This document shows positions 52,607 through 62,300 of a stretch of 64,000 nt of DNA, piece after piece. Numbering within the stretch: the first letter of the stretch is position 1; each line of letters opens with the position of its first letter. The translations under genes were made by a program, and so were the position numbers. The stretch is from contig NZ_CP024310.1 in the NCBI RefSeq assembly GCF_002944405.1, forward strand, positions 1,612,001 to 1,676,000. Direction: 5' to 3'. Under the pieces are notes generated by a model. It searched no databases. It saw only the letters and a program-made list of their open reading frames with translations, and had not been told where the DNA came from. The DNA is from Sinorhizobium fredii (GTDB taxonomy: Bacteria; Pseudomonadota; Alphaproteobacteria; Rhizobiales; Rhizobiaceae).

Positions 52607-53485
52607 ATGAATACGTTTTTCCAGTTGTTCGTCTCCGGACTGGCAACGGGGTCGATCTATGCGCTCGCGGCGATCGGCTTCACCCTGCTCTGGCAGGCGT
52701 CGCAGACGATCAATTTCGCCCAGGGCGAGTTCATCATGCTGCCCGCCTTCTTCGTTCTGGCCGGAACACAGTTCCTCGGTCTGAGCTTTCCGGTGGCGAT
52801 GGCGATCGCGGTGGTGCTCTCGCTGCTGCTGCTCGGCCTCGGTTTCAAGCGCATCATCATCGATCCGCTGCTGCCGCACGGCGTCCTACCGATCGTCATC
52901 GCCACGATCGCCCTCGGCATCCTGATGAAGGAAGGCGTCAAGCAGTTCTACACGGCCGAGGCGCTGCCGTTCCCGGCCCTGTTCTCCGACCGCACCCTCA
53001 ACGTGCTGGGCGCCGCCATCTCGGTGCAGGACATAGCCGTTCTGCTGATCGCGCTCGGCGCCGTAGCGCTGCTGCAGCTCTTCCTGAACGGCACGAAGAT
53101 CGGCCGCTGCATGCAGGCGACCGCGCAGAATCCGAACGTGGCCGAAATCCTCGGCGTGCCGGTGCGCCGTATGATCCTCTACACGTTCCTGATCAATGCC
53201 GGCCTCGCTTTTCTCGCCTCCATCCTGATCTCGCCGATCTACCTGGCGAAGTTCTCGAACGGCGAGACGCTCGGCCTGATCGCCTTCATCGCGGCGATCG
53301 TCGGCGGCTTCAACCAGATCCGCGGCGCGCTGGCCGGCGGTCTCCTGCTCGGCGTTATCGACAATCTCTCGGCAGCCTACGTTTCCGCGTCGTATCGCTC
53401 CGCGGTGCCGCTGATCCTGCTCATCATCATCATTCTCGTGCGGCCGCAGGGCCTGCTCGGAAAGGCGGAAGGACGCACCGTATGA
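52607..53485 (+). CDS. ABC transporter permease, LivH type
   Basis: 292 aa, about eight membrane segments. LivH features: GLATGSIYALAAIGFTLLWQASQTINFAQGEFIML (residues 11-45), GRCMQATAQNPNVAEILGVPV and the C-terminal LIIIIILVRPQGLLGK. ATG at 52607 chosen. Its stop overlaps the next gene by 4 nt. Confidence 0.94.
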   Translation: MNTFFQLFVSGLATGSIYALAAIGFTLLWQASQTINFAQGEFIMLPAFFVLAGTQFLGLSFPVAMAIAVVLSLLLLGLGFKRIIIDPLLPHGVLPIVIATIALGILMKEGVKQFYTAEALPFPALFSDRTLNVLGAAISVQDIAVLLIALGAVALLQLFLNGTKIGRCMQATAQNPNVAEILGVPVRRMILYTFLINAGLAFLASILISPIYLAKFSNGETLGLIAFIAAIVGGFNQIRGALAGGLLLGVIDNLSAAYVSASYRSAVPLILLIIIILVRPQGLLGKAEGRTV

Positions 53486-54453
53486 GCAAGCACACTCTCG
53501 CTACACTGGTCGCGGGTCTCGCGATCCTGATCCTGCTCCCCTTCACGCAGTCGAATTACGGCGTGTTCGTGCTGTGCTCATGGCTGGTCTATTCGATCTC
53601 CGCCATGGGGCTCAACCTGACGCTCGGCTATGCCGGCCAGGTGTCGCTCGCCCAGGCCTCCTTCATGGGCATCGGCGCCTACACGACGGCGCTCATGACC
53701 ATGGCGGGCGTGCCGTGGCCGGCGGCAATGATCGCCGCGATGGTTCTCTGCTTCGTCATCGGATTTCTGCTCGGCTACCCGGCGCTCCGCGTCCAGCATC
53801 ACTTCCTGGCCTTCATCACGCTCGCCTTCAACGCGCTGGTGGTGCTGATGCTGCGCAACGAGGAATGGCTGACCGGCGGCACGTATGGCATTGTGGGCAT
53901 CCCGCGGCCGGAACTCTTCGGCTTGCAGACGCAGAAGCCGCTCGCCTTCTATTTCTTCGTGCTGGCGCTGTTCGTGCTGATGGCTGTCGCCCTCTACGCC
54001 ATCATCCGTTCGCCCTGGGGCCGCGCCTTCAAGGCGCTCCGGGAAAACCCGATCCGCGCCAACAGCCTTGGCGTCGACATCCGTAAGACGACGCTGCTCG
54101 CCTTCGCCATTGGCTCTTCCTATGGCGGGCTTGCCGGCAGCCTGCTGGCCCAGCTCACCCAGTTCATCGATCCGCATTCCTTCGGCCTGACCATCTCGCT
54201 CAAGGTCCTGCTGATGGTCATCGTCGGCGGCGCCGGCTTCTTCTTCGGCCCGATACTGGGCGCGCTGCTGATCGTTCTGGCGCCGGAATTCCTGCGCTTC
54301 ACCGAGGGATATTACCTGATGATCTATGCCACGCTGGTCATCGTGCTGATGGTCTTCTGCCCGACCGGCCTGCTCGGCCTCGTCGAGCGTGGCCGCACGG
54401 CGCTGAAGCTCAGGCAGAACCCCAATGCCACGACCTGGGAGGCAGGACGATGA
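53482..54453 (+). CDS. ABC transporter permease, LivM type
   Basis: 323 aa, about nine membrane segments. LivM features: GLNLTLGYAGQVSLAQASFMGIGAYTTAL, RGRAFKALRENPIRANSLGVDI-like EAA region, GGLAGSLLAQLTQFIDPHSFG and VMVFCPTGLLGL. Overlaps both neighbours by 4 nt, so it is translationally coupled. Confidence 0.94.
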   Translation: MSKHTLATLVAGLAILILLPFTQSNYGVFVLCSWLVYSISAMGLNLTLGYAGQVSLAQASFMGIGAYTTALMTMAGVPWPAAMIAAMVLCFVIGFLLGYPALRVQHHFLAFITLAFNALVVLMLRNEEWLTGGTYGIVGIPRPELFGLQTQKPLAFYFFVLALFVLMAVALYAIIRSPWGRAFKALRENPIRANSLGVDIRKTTLLAFAIGSSYGGLAGSLLAQLTQFIDPHSFGLTISLKVLLMVIVGGAGFFFGPILGALLIVLAPEFLRFTEGYYLMIYATLVIVLMVFCPTGLLGLVERGRTALKLRQNPNATTWEAGR

Positions 54454-55193
54454 CGCCGGTCCTTTCCGTACGCAATGTCAGCAAATCCTTCGGCGGACTC
54501 AGGGCGGTGGACAATGTCTCCTTCGATGTCCACCAGGGTGAGATCCTGGGCCTGATCGGCCCGAACGGCAGCGGCAAGTCGACGCTCTTCAACTGCGTCC
54601 TCGGGCAGCTGCCGGCCTCGACCGGCATCGTGCTGGTCGACGGCAAGGAGGTCGCGGGCAAGCGCCCCTGCGATCTCAACAAGCTCGGCGTCGGCCGCAC
54701 CTTCCAGATGCTGCAGGTCTTCCCCGAGATGACCGTGCTCGACAACATCATTTTGGCCGGTCAGGAGCACAAAGGCACGATGCTGTCGCGTCTCTTCGGC
54801 AAGCCGGATGCGGGCCTCACCGAAGAGGCCCTGCGGATGATCGACTTCTTCCGGCTCGGGCACCAGACCCACGAGAAGGCGGGATCGCTTTCCTACGGCC
54901 AGCAGAAGCTGCTCGACGCCGCGATGGCCTTCATGGCGGGACCGAAGCTGGTGATGCTCGACGAGCCGGCCGGCGGCGTCAACCTCACCATGCTCGCCGA
55001 CCTCAAGGAGCGGCTGAAGGCCTTCAACCAGGAACGCGGCGCCACCTTCGTGGTCATCGAGCACAACATGGAATTCGTGATGTCGCTCTGCACGCGCATC
55101 ATCGTTCTGGCGAACGGCAGGATCATTGCCGAAGGCGACCCGGAGACGGTGCGCAACGATCCCACCGTCATCGAAGCCTATCTCGGAGGTTGA
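54450..55193 (+). CDS. ABC transporter ATP-binding protein, LivG type
   Basis: 247 aa. Walker A GPNGSGKST (about residue 37), Q-loop GRTFQMLQVFPEMTVLDNI, signature LSYGQQKLLDAAMAFM, Walker B LVMLDEPAGGVN, H-loop VVIEHNMEFVM. The LivG-like signature (LSYGQ) and VEAYLGG end are typical. Confidence 0.95.
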   Translation: MTPVLSVRNVSKSFGGLRAVDNVSFDVHQGEILGLIGPNGSGKSTLFNCVLGQLPASTGIVLVDGKEVAGKRPCDLNKLGVGRTFQMLQVFPEMTVLDNIILAGQEHKGTMLSRLFGKPDAGLTEEALRMIDFFRLGHQTHEKAGSLSYGQQKLLDAAMAFMAGPKLVMLDEPAGGVNLTMLADLKERLKAFNQERGATFVVIEHNMEFVMSLCTRIIVLANGRIIAEGDPETVRNDPTVIEAYLGG

Positions 55194-55196
55194 GCC

Positions 55197-55916
55197 ATGC
55201 TGGAACTCAAGCAGGTCTATGGCGGCTACGGCAAAATGACGATCCTGAACGGCACGTCCTTCAAGATCGACAAGGGCACGATCACCACGGTGATCGGCCC
55301 GAACGGGGCAGGCAAGTCGACGGTCTTCAAGGCGATCTTCGGGCTCCTGAAAATCCGTTCGGGAAACGTGATCCTCAACGGCGAAGACGTGACCTCGCTG
55401 GCGCCGGCGAAGATGCTCGGCAAGGGCGTCACCTATGTGCCGCAGGGCCGCAACCTCTTCCCGATGCTCTCGGTGCGCCACAATCTCGAGATCGGCGGCA
55501 TCTCCTCCGGCGATCAGGCGAAGATCGCCAAGCGCATCGACGAGGTGATGGAGCAGTTCCCGATCCTCAAGGAGAAGGCGAAGGAACAGGCGATCACCCT
55601 TTCGGGCGGTCAGCAGAAGCAGCTCGAGATCGCGCGCGCCTTGCTGCTCGATCCGTCGCTGATCCTCATCGACGAACCGTCTATCGGCCTTTCGCCGCAG
55701 ATGATCAACGAGACCTTCCGCACGCTGATCCGGCTGCGCGACCAGGGCGTCACCATTCTGATGGTCGAGCAGAACGCCAAGGCGGCGCTCGCCATGTCCG
55801 ATTTCGGCCTGGTGCTCGAACAGGGCCGCAGCCGGATGTACGACAGGGCCGACAAGCTGCTTGCCGATCCGCGCGTCGGCCAGCTCTTCCTCGGTGCCCA
55901 TCTCGAGGAGGCATGA
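55197..55916 (+). CDS. ABC transporter ATP-binding protein, LivF type
   Basis: 239 aa. Walker A GPNGAGKST (about 38), YVPQGRNLFPMLSVRHNLEIG, signature LSGGQQKQLEIARALL, Walker B LILIDEPSIGLSP, H-loop LMVEQNAKAALAMSD. Pairs with the LivG-type subunit. It starts 3 nt after that gene and is followed immediately by the AroE-like ATG. Confidence 0.95.
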   Translation: MLELKQVYGGYGKMTILNGTSFKIDKGTITTVIGPNGAGKSTVFKAIFGLLKIRSGNVILNGEDVTSLAPAKMLGKGVTYVPQGRNLFPMLSVRHNLEIGGISSGDQAKIAKRIDEVMEQFPILKEKAKEQAITLSGGQQKQLEIARALLLDPSLILIDEPSIGLSPQMINETFRTLIRLRDQGVTILMVEQNAKAALAMSDFGLVLEQGRSRMYDRADKLLADPRVGQLFLGAHLEEA

Positions 55917-56750
55917 ATGCAGCCCGTCCCGGAGATCACCGGAAAGACCGTCTTCATTCCGCTCATCGGTCATCCGGTCGAGCAGGTGAAATCGCCGGGA
56001 CCGGTGAACGCGTGGTTCTCCGACAATGATGTCGGGGCCGTCCTCATCCCGGTGGATATCTTCCCCGAGAAGGTGGCGGCGTTCCTCGATGCCATTCGAG
56101 GAACACCCAATTGCCCCGGCGTTTCGGTGACGATGCCGCACAAGCAGGCGGCATGTGCCGGGGTCGACGACCTGACGGATCGCGCTCGCCGGGCCGGTGC
56201 CGTCAACATCATCCGCCGAAGGCCGGACGGCACGCTCCTCGGTGACATGGTCGACGGCGACGCCATGGTGGCGGCGCTCGCCAAGAACGGCGTGACCGTC
56301 ACGGGCAAGACCGCCTTGGTCGTCGGTGCCGGCGGCGCCGGAACGGCGATCATCTATGCGCTTGCCGAGGCGGGTGCGGCGACCATCGTCGTCATCGAAC
56401 GTGACCGGGCGAAGGCGGACCGCCTGACCGGCCAGTTGCGCCGCGACTATCCTGAGCTTCACGCCCATGACGTTCTGCCGGACGGCATCGATGTCGACAT
56501 CGCCGTCAATGCCTCGCCGGCCGGCATGAATCCTGCCGACCCCTATCCCTTTCCGCTGGAGCGGCTGACAAGGGCGGAAATCATCGCCGACGCGGTGACG
56601 AAGCCGCCGGTGACACCCTGGCTCGAGGAAGCCCGGCGCCGCGGCATCGCCATCCAGGCCGGCGCCGAGATGACGCTCGCGCAGCTGCCGACGCAGATCG
56701 CCTTCTGGGGCCTCGACAAGGGCGATCGCGACGAAGGTGAGCGGCGATGA
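55917..56750 (+). CDS. Shikimate/quinate dehydrogenase-like protein (AroE family)
   Basis: 277 aa. Two-domain AroE fold: LIGHPVEQVKSPGPVNAWF near residue 17, VTMPHK with the catalytic Lys (about 76), GDMVDGDAMV with the catalytic Asp, nucleotide-binding VVGAGGAGTAIIYALAEAGA (about 135-154), and C-terminal MTLAQLPTQIAFWG. The usual substrate Ser pair is altered (EQVKSP instead of xHSxSP) and NTDG is replaced by MVDG, so this is an AroE-like paralogue for catabolism rather than the biosynthetic enzyme. ATG directly follows the LivF stop; its end overlaps the next gene by 4 nt. Confidence 0.9.
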   Translation: MQPVPEITGKTVFIPLIGHPVEQVKSPGPVNAWFSDNDVGAVLIPVDIFPEKVAAFLDAIRGTPNCPGVSVTMPHKQAACAGVDDLTDRARRAGAVNIIRRRPDGTLLGDMVDGDAMVAALAKNGVTVTGKTALVVGAGGAGTAIIYALAEAGAATIVVIERDRAKADRLTGQLRRDYPELHAHDVLPDGIDVDIAVNASPAGMNPADPYPFPLERLTRAEIIADAVTKPPVTPWLEEARRRGIAIQAGAEMTLAQLPTQIAFWGLDKGDRDEGERR

Positions 56751-58636
56751 AGACTTCGATCGCAACGGTTTCGATCAGCGGCGCGTTGCCGGACAAGCTC
56801 GCGGCGATCGCCGCCGCCGGCTTCGACGGCGTGGAAATCTTCGAGAACGACTTCCTCGCCTTCGACGAGAGCCCGCGCGAGGTCGGCCGGATGGTGCGCG
56901 ACTTCGGCCTGGAGATCAGCCTGTTCCAGCCCTTCCGCGACTTCGAGGGCATGCCGGAGCCGCACCGCAGCCGCACCTTCGACCGGGCCGAGCGCAAGTT
57001 CGACGTCATGCAGCAGCTCGGTACCGACCTCCTGCTGGTCTGCTCCAACGCCTCGCCGATCTCGCTCGGCGGCATCGATCGGGCGGCGGCCGATTTTCGC
57101 GAGCTCGGCGAGCGCGCCGCCAGGCGCGGATTGAAGGTGGGCTTCGAGGCCCTCGCCTGGGGCCGGCACATCAATGACCATCGCGATGCCTGGGAGATCG
57201 TCCGGCGCGCCGATCATCCTAATATCGGCCTCATCCTCGACAGCTTCCACACGCTGTCGCGCAGGATCGAGGTCAACTCGATCCGCTCGATCCCGAAGGA
57301 GAAGATCTTCATCGTCCAGCTGGCCGACGCACCGCTGATCGACATGGACCTGCTCTATTGGAGCCGGCACTTCCGCAACATGCCCGGCGAAGGCGACCTG
57401 CCGGTGGCCGAGTTCACCCGGGCGATCGCCGAAACCGGCTATGACGGCTACTTCTCGCTGGAAATCTTCAACGACCAGTTCCGCGGCGGCGCGGCCAAGC
57501 CGCTCGCCGCCGACGGACATCGCTCACTGATCTATCTCGGTGACCAGGTGCGGCGGCATCCGAACGGCGGCTCTCTCACCGTGGCGCCGATGCCGGAGCG
57601 TGCGCCGGTCCAGCGGGTCGGCTTCGTCGAGTTCACGGCCGCCCCCGAGGACGCCGCCGAGCTGACCGCCATCCTAAGGACGCTGGGCTTCCGCAAGGCA
57701 GCCGGCCACCGCTCGAAAAAAGTCGACCTCTACCAACAGGGCGACATCCGTGTTCTGGTCAATACCGACGAGAGCGGATTTGCGAGCTCCTCCTATGCCG
57801 TTCACGGCAGCTCCGCCTATGCCGTCGCACTTGTCGTCGACGACGCGACACAAGCCATGAAGCGGGCGCTGGCGCTCGATGCCGAGCCCTTCAGCCAGCC
57901 GGTCGCCGCCGGGGAAGTCGAGCTGCCCGCGATCCGCGGCGTCGGCGGCGGGCTCCTCTATCTGCTCGACGACAAGAGCGATCTCGGCCGCATCTGGGAC
58001 ATCGACTTCGAGCCGTCCGACGAGGGTGGCGAGGTGGAAGAGGCCGGGCTCCGCTGCGTCGACCATATCGCCCAGACGGTCGCCTACGAGGAAATGCCGA
58101 GCTGGCTGCTGTTCTATACGTCGATCTTTGCGGCCGGGAAGACGCCGATGGTCGATATCATCGACCCGGCCGGGGTGGTGCGCAGCCAGGTGGTCGAAAA
58201 TGCCACCGGGTCGTTGCGCCTGACGCTCAACGGTGCGGAGAACCGCCGGACGCTCGCCGGCCACTTCATCGCCGAGACTTTCGGCTCCGGCATCCAGCAT
58301 CTCGCCTTCCACACCGACGACATTTTCGCAACCGCGGCCGCACTCCGCCGCAACGGCTTCCGCCCGCTGCAGATTTCGCCCAACTACTACGACGACGTCG
58401 AGGCGCGCTTCGGCCTCGAGCCGGCTTTGACGGAGCGGCTGCGGGCTGCGAACATCCTCTACGACCGCGACGAGCACGGCGAATACTTCCAGCTCTACAG
58501 CCCCACCTACGGGGAAGGCTTCTTCTTCGAGATCGTCGAGCGGCGCGGCTATCGCGGCTATGGCGCCGCCAACGCCATCTTCCGCATCGCCGCGCTGAAG
58601 AAGCACCTCAGGCCGGAAGGATTGCCGAAACTGTAG
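56747..58636 (+). CDS. Bifunctional 3-dehydroshikimate dehydratase-like / HPPD-like fusion protein
   Basis: 629 aa. The N-terminal 280 residues are a TIM barrel of the sugar-phosphate isomerase/epimerase type (TVSISGALPDKLAAIAAAGFDGVEIFEND, GFEALAWGRHINDH, LILDSFHTLSR, FSLEIFND), as in bacterial 3-dehydroshikimate dehydratases QsuB/QuiC1. The C-terminal half is a vicinal-oxygen-chelate pair like 4-hydroxyphenylpyruvate dioxygenase, with apparent metal ligands His440, His518 and Glu595. Predicted to convert 3-dehydroshikimate to protocatechuate. In QsuB-like fusions the role of the C-terminal domain is less clear. Completes the operon after the AroE-like enzyme. Confidence 0.9.
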   Translation: MKTSIATVSISGALPDKLAAIAAAGFDGVEIFENDFLAFDESPREVGRMVRDFGLEISLFQPFRDFEGMPEPHRSRTFDRAERKFDVMQQLGTDLLLVCSNASPISLGGIDRAAADFRELGERAARRGLKVGFEALAWGRHINDHRDAWEIVRRADHPNIGLILDSFHTLSRRIEVNSIRSIPKEKIFIVQLADAPLIDMDLLYWSRHFRNMPGEGDLPVAEFTRAIAETGYDGYFSLEIFNDQFRGGAAKPLAADGHRSLIYLGDQVRRHPNGGSLTVAPMPERAPVQRVGFVEFTAAPEDAAELTAILRTLGFRKAAGHRSKKVDLYQQGDIRVLVNTDESGFASSSYAVHGSSAYAVALVVDDATQAMKRALALDAEPFSQPVAAGEVELPAIRGVGGGLLYLLDDKSDLGRIWDIDFEPSDEGGEVEEAGLRCVDHIAQTVAYEEMPSWLLFYTSIFAAGKTPMVDIIDPAGVVRSQVVENATGSLRLTLNGAENRRTLAGHFIAETFGSGIQHLAFHTDDIFATAAALRRNGFRPLQISPNYYDDVEARFGLEPALTERLRAANILYDRDEHGEYFQLYSPTYGEGFFFEIVERRGYRGYGAANAIFRIAALKKHLRPEGLPKL

Positions 58637-58673
58637 AGGTTGGAGGATTTAGTCCAACACGGCTGAGAACGGC

Positions 58674-59324
58674 CTAACCCGCATCGCGGGGGCTCGCCGA
58701 CAGCAGCCGTTCGCACAGCACCGCCGCCTGGGTGCGGCTGACGACGCCGAGCTTCTTGAGGATCGCCGAAACGTGCACTTTGACGGTCTGCTCGGCAATG
58801 TCCATCTCGCCGGCGATCTGCTTGTTGAGCTTGCCTTCGATGACCTTCGTCAGGATGCGCAATTGCTGCGACGACAGCGAAGCGAGGCGGGCGCTCATTG
58901 CCGCATCCGGATCGGAGGCTTCGCTGTCGAAACGCGGCGGCGTCCAGATTTCGCCCTCGAGAATGGCGCGTATCGCACTCGCCATCTCCGGCAGGTCCAG
59001 CGACTTCGGAATATAGCCGGAAGCGCCGAAGGTGATCGCCTTGCGGATCGTCGCCGCATCCTGCCGGGCCGAGACGATCGCCACCGGCAGGGTCGGGTAA
59101 TGCGCATGCAGCAGGAACAGGCCAGCAAACCCGTCCGTGCCGGGCATGCTCAGGTCGAGCAGCACGAGGTCCACCTCCTGCCGATCGCCCGCCAGCACCT
59201 CCAGGACCTCGTCGACCGAGCGGCAGGCGATCAGATCGAGATCCGGCAGCACCGCGACGAGAGCGCTGCGCAGAGCTGCCTGGACCATCGGATGGTCATC
59301 CGCGATGACGATGCGCGTGCTCAT
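58674..59324 (-). CDS. mctR: LuxR-family response regulator of the monocarboxylate transporter locus
   Basis: 216 aa. Receiver domain: VIADDHPMVQ, phosphoacceptor Asp57 in LLDLSMPG, Lys in YIPKSLD. C-terminal helix-turn-helix LSSQQLRILTKVIEGKLNKQIAGEMDIAEQTVKVHVSAILKKL in segments. Lies 43 nt after the sensor kinase on the same strand. The order transporter-kinase-regulator matches the mctPSR locus described in Rhizobium leguminosarum, so it likely activates mctP. Name by synteny and family. Confidence 0.85.
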   Translation of the reverse strand: MSTRIVIADDHPMVQAALRSALVAVLPDLDLIACRSVDEVLEVLAGDRQEVDLVLLDLSMPGTDGFAGLFLLHAHYPTLPVAIVSARQDAATIRKAITFGASGYIPKSLDLPEMASAIRAILEGEIWTPPRFDSEASDPDAAMSARLASLSSQQLRILTKVIEGKLNKQIAGEMDIAEQTVKVHVSAILKKLGVVSRTQAAVLCERLLSASPRDAG

Positions 59325-59367
59325 GGTCTTCCTCCCCCTTTAAAGTTCTACAGCGACCTTTGCGTTT

Positions 59368-62300
59368 CTAATGAGACGCGCCGCGCTGCAGCCCGGCGCC
59401 CTTTTCGAGGGCGACGGCATCCAGATATCGTCTCAAGGCCGCCGGCTTCACCGGCTTCGCCATGACTTCGCAGCCGAGCGCCTTCGCCTCGGCGCCGACC
59501 GCCTCGCCGCGGTCCGCGGTGATCACCAGGCCCCTGACCTCCCGGCCCCAGTGTTTGCGCAGCCGGCCGAGCACCTCGACGCCGGTCGTGCCGTCGAGAT
59601 GATAATCGACGAGCGCCAGATCTGGCACTTGCCCGTTGCAATTGGCAAGCGCCGTCCTCTCGTCGCTGGCCACAATCGGCCTATGTCCCCAGCGCGATAG
59701 CAAGGCGGCGAGGCCATCCCGTATCGCCCCGTCATTGTCGACGCAGAGCACAGACAGCGCGCGCTGGCTCGCCGCCGAGGCCGCCGGAGTCTTTTCCGCA
59801 GCCGCGACCGCGGCACCTGCCGCCGCGCGGGGCACGGTGACGGCGAAGCAGGTTCCCTGGCCGGGCCGCGAGCGCATCTCCAGCGGAAGGTCGAGCAGCC
59901 GGCAGATGCGCTCGACGATCGCCAGGCCGAGGCCGCTCCCCTTCTCCCGCTCCTCGCCCGTATCGAGCCGGCGAAACTCCTCGAAAATCTCCTTCTGCCG
60001 CTCCGGCGCGATGCCGATGCCGGTGTCGCGGACCTCGATCCTCAGGCCATCCTTCCGCCGCCGGCATCCCAGCAGAACCTTTCCCTTGGGCGTGTAGCGG
60101 ATGGCGTTCGAGAGCAGGTTCTGCAGCACGCGACGCAGGAGCTGCGGGTCGGTCCGGACCGAAAGCCTCGAGGCCACGACCTTCAGCGTCAATCCGCGCT
60201 GGCGCGCCATGGCGGAGAATTCCAGCTCGAGCTGTGCCAGGAGCGAGCCGATGGAAAAATCGACCGGCTGTGCCCGCACCGCACCGGAATCGTAGGACGA
60301 AATGTCGAGCAGCTCGTCGAGCAGACGCTCCGTCGAGGAAAGTGCCGCCGCCGCGTTCCTCGCAAGCGCCCGCTCCTCGGTCAGCAGGCCCTTTCCCGCT
60401 TCGTCGGGTTTCAGGCTTTCGTCGAGCGCCGCCAGATAGAGCCGCGCCGCGTTCAGCGGCTGCAGCAGATCGTGGCTTGCCGCGGCCAGAAAGCGCGTCT
60501 TGCCCATATTGGCCCGCTCGGCCTCGGCCTTGGCCTGCTCGAGCGCCTGGGTGCGCTCCTGGACGCGCCGCTCCAGCTCCTCGTTGGCGCGCCGCAGGCC
60601 GGCCGCGGCCCGGTGCCGCTCGGTCACGTCGGTATAGGTCGAGATATAGCCGCCCTCGGCCATCCGGTCATAAGCAATCTCCAGCACCATCCCGTCCGGC
60701 CGCTGGCGCTCGTAGACATAGGGCCAGGATTGCGTCGCGAGATCCCGGTTGACGAGCAGCGCCTTGAGGTCCTCGGCGTCGTATTCGCCGCGCTCGCGGT
60801 TGAAGTCGACGAGTTCGGCGAGCGGCAGGCCGACGCGGATCAGGTCCCTCGGCAGGTCGAGCAGGGTCAGGAAGCGGGCGTTCCACGCCTCGATGGCGAG
60901 GTTCGCGTCGAAAACACAGATCCCCTGCGGCACGCTTTCGAGCGCGCCTTGCAGGAGCTTCCGGTTGAAATGCAGCGCCTGCGACGCCTCGTCGAGCATC
61001 ACCACGGCGGCCTTGCGTGACAGCGAGCGGCTTTCGAGCGCCGCGGCCATCACCACGCGAGCCGAGGCCGCACCGAGCGCCCCGGCGATCAGGTTCTCGG
61101 TGAAACGCATCGCCTCCATGTCGGCGAGCCCGTCCTGCCGCGAGCGGCGCTGTTCGACGAAGTCGTCGAAGGCGGATGCGCTGCGCTCGGCTCCGACGAA
61201 ACGCGCCGCAAGCGTCTTCAGGTCGTCGAGCCGCGTGACGAGCGGCAGGGAGGCAAGCGGCGGCGACTGCGCCGGCACTCCCTCGGCAAAGGCCTCCGCC
61301 TGGAGCCGCTCGAGCGGCGAGCGATCCGCCAGCAGCGACACGGCTGCAAAGACGGCGAGATTGGCGCCGAGGCTCCAGAGCGTCGCATGCGAAATCGGAT
61401 CCAGGCCGGCAACGCCGAAGAGCGCTTGCGGCTTCAGCCAGGCGAACCCGAACGGCCCGTTGGCGACGAGGGCGTCGACGGCGGGGACGAGCGGCGCGAT
61501 CGAGGGAACGAGCAGCGTGTAGATCCAGAGGGCGAAGCCGACGACGATGCCGGCCACCGCTCCCGCTCCCTTGGCGCGCCGCCACAGCAGGCCGCCCAGG
61601 AGGGCCGGGCCGAACTGGGCGATCGCCACGAAGGAGAGCAGCCCGATGACAGTCAGCGGATAGGCCTGGTCCACCAGACGGTTCATCATGTAAGCGAGCA
61701 GCAGGATGCCTGCGACGGAGACCCGCCGCACCAGAAGCAACGCCGCAGGCGACGGCCAGATCGCGCCGCTGCGGCCGACGAGGCGCGAGCGCAGGAGAAG
61801 CGGGACGATGACGTCGTTGCAGAGCATCGTGCTCAGTGCCACCGAGGCGACGATCACCATGCCGGTCGCCGCCGAGAAGCCGCCGAGAAAGGCGACCAGC
61901 GCCATCACGGGCGCATCGGCGGCGAGCGGCAGCGAGATCACGAAGGTGTCGGGGTTCACCGTATCGGCGAAGGTCGCGAGCCCGGCAATGGCGATCGGCA
62001 CCATCAGCACGCTGAAGACGAGGAGATAGGCGGGGTAGAGCCAGGCGGCGGCGCGCGCCTGCGACAGCGACTGGTTCTCGACCACCGCGACATGGAACAT
62101 GTGCGGCAGGCAGAGGAAGGAGATCGCCGCGATGATGGTGTTCGAGATCCAGGTCGGATCGGAAAAGTCCGGCGCCAGCAGGGACGCCATGCGCGGATCA
62201 GCCTGCGTGCGGGCGGCGAGGTCGCCGAGACCGTCGAACATCCCGAAGACGATGAACAGCGCGACGACGACGAAGGCGGAAAGCTTGACCAGGCTCTCGA

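Noticed and set aside
54324..56765. Minus-strand 813-aa open frame
   Set aside because: Antisense to the LivG, LivF and AroE-like genes, which have clear motifs; high-GC artefact.
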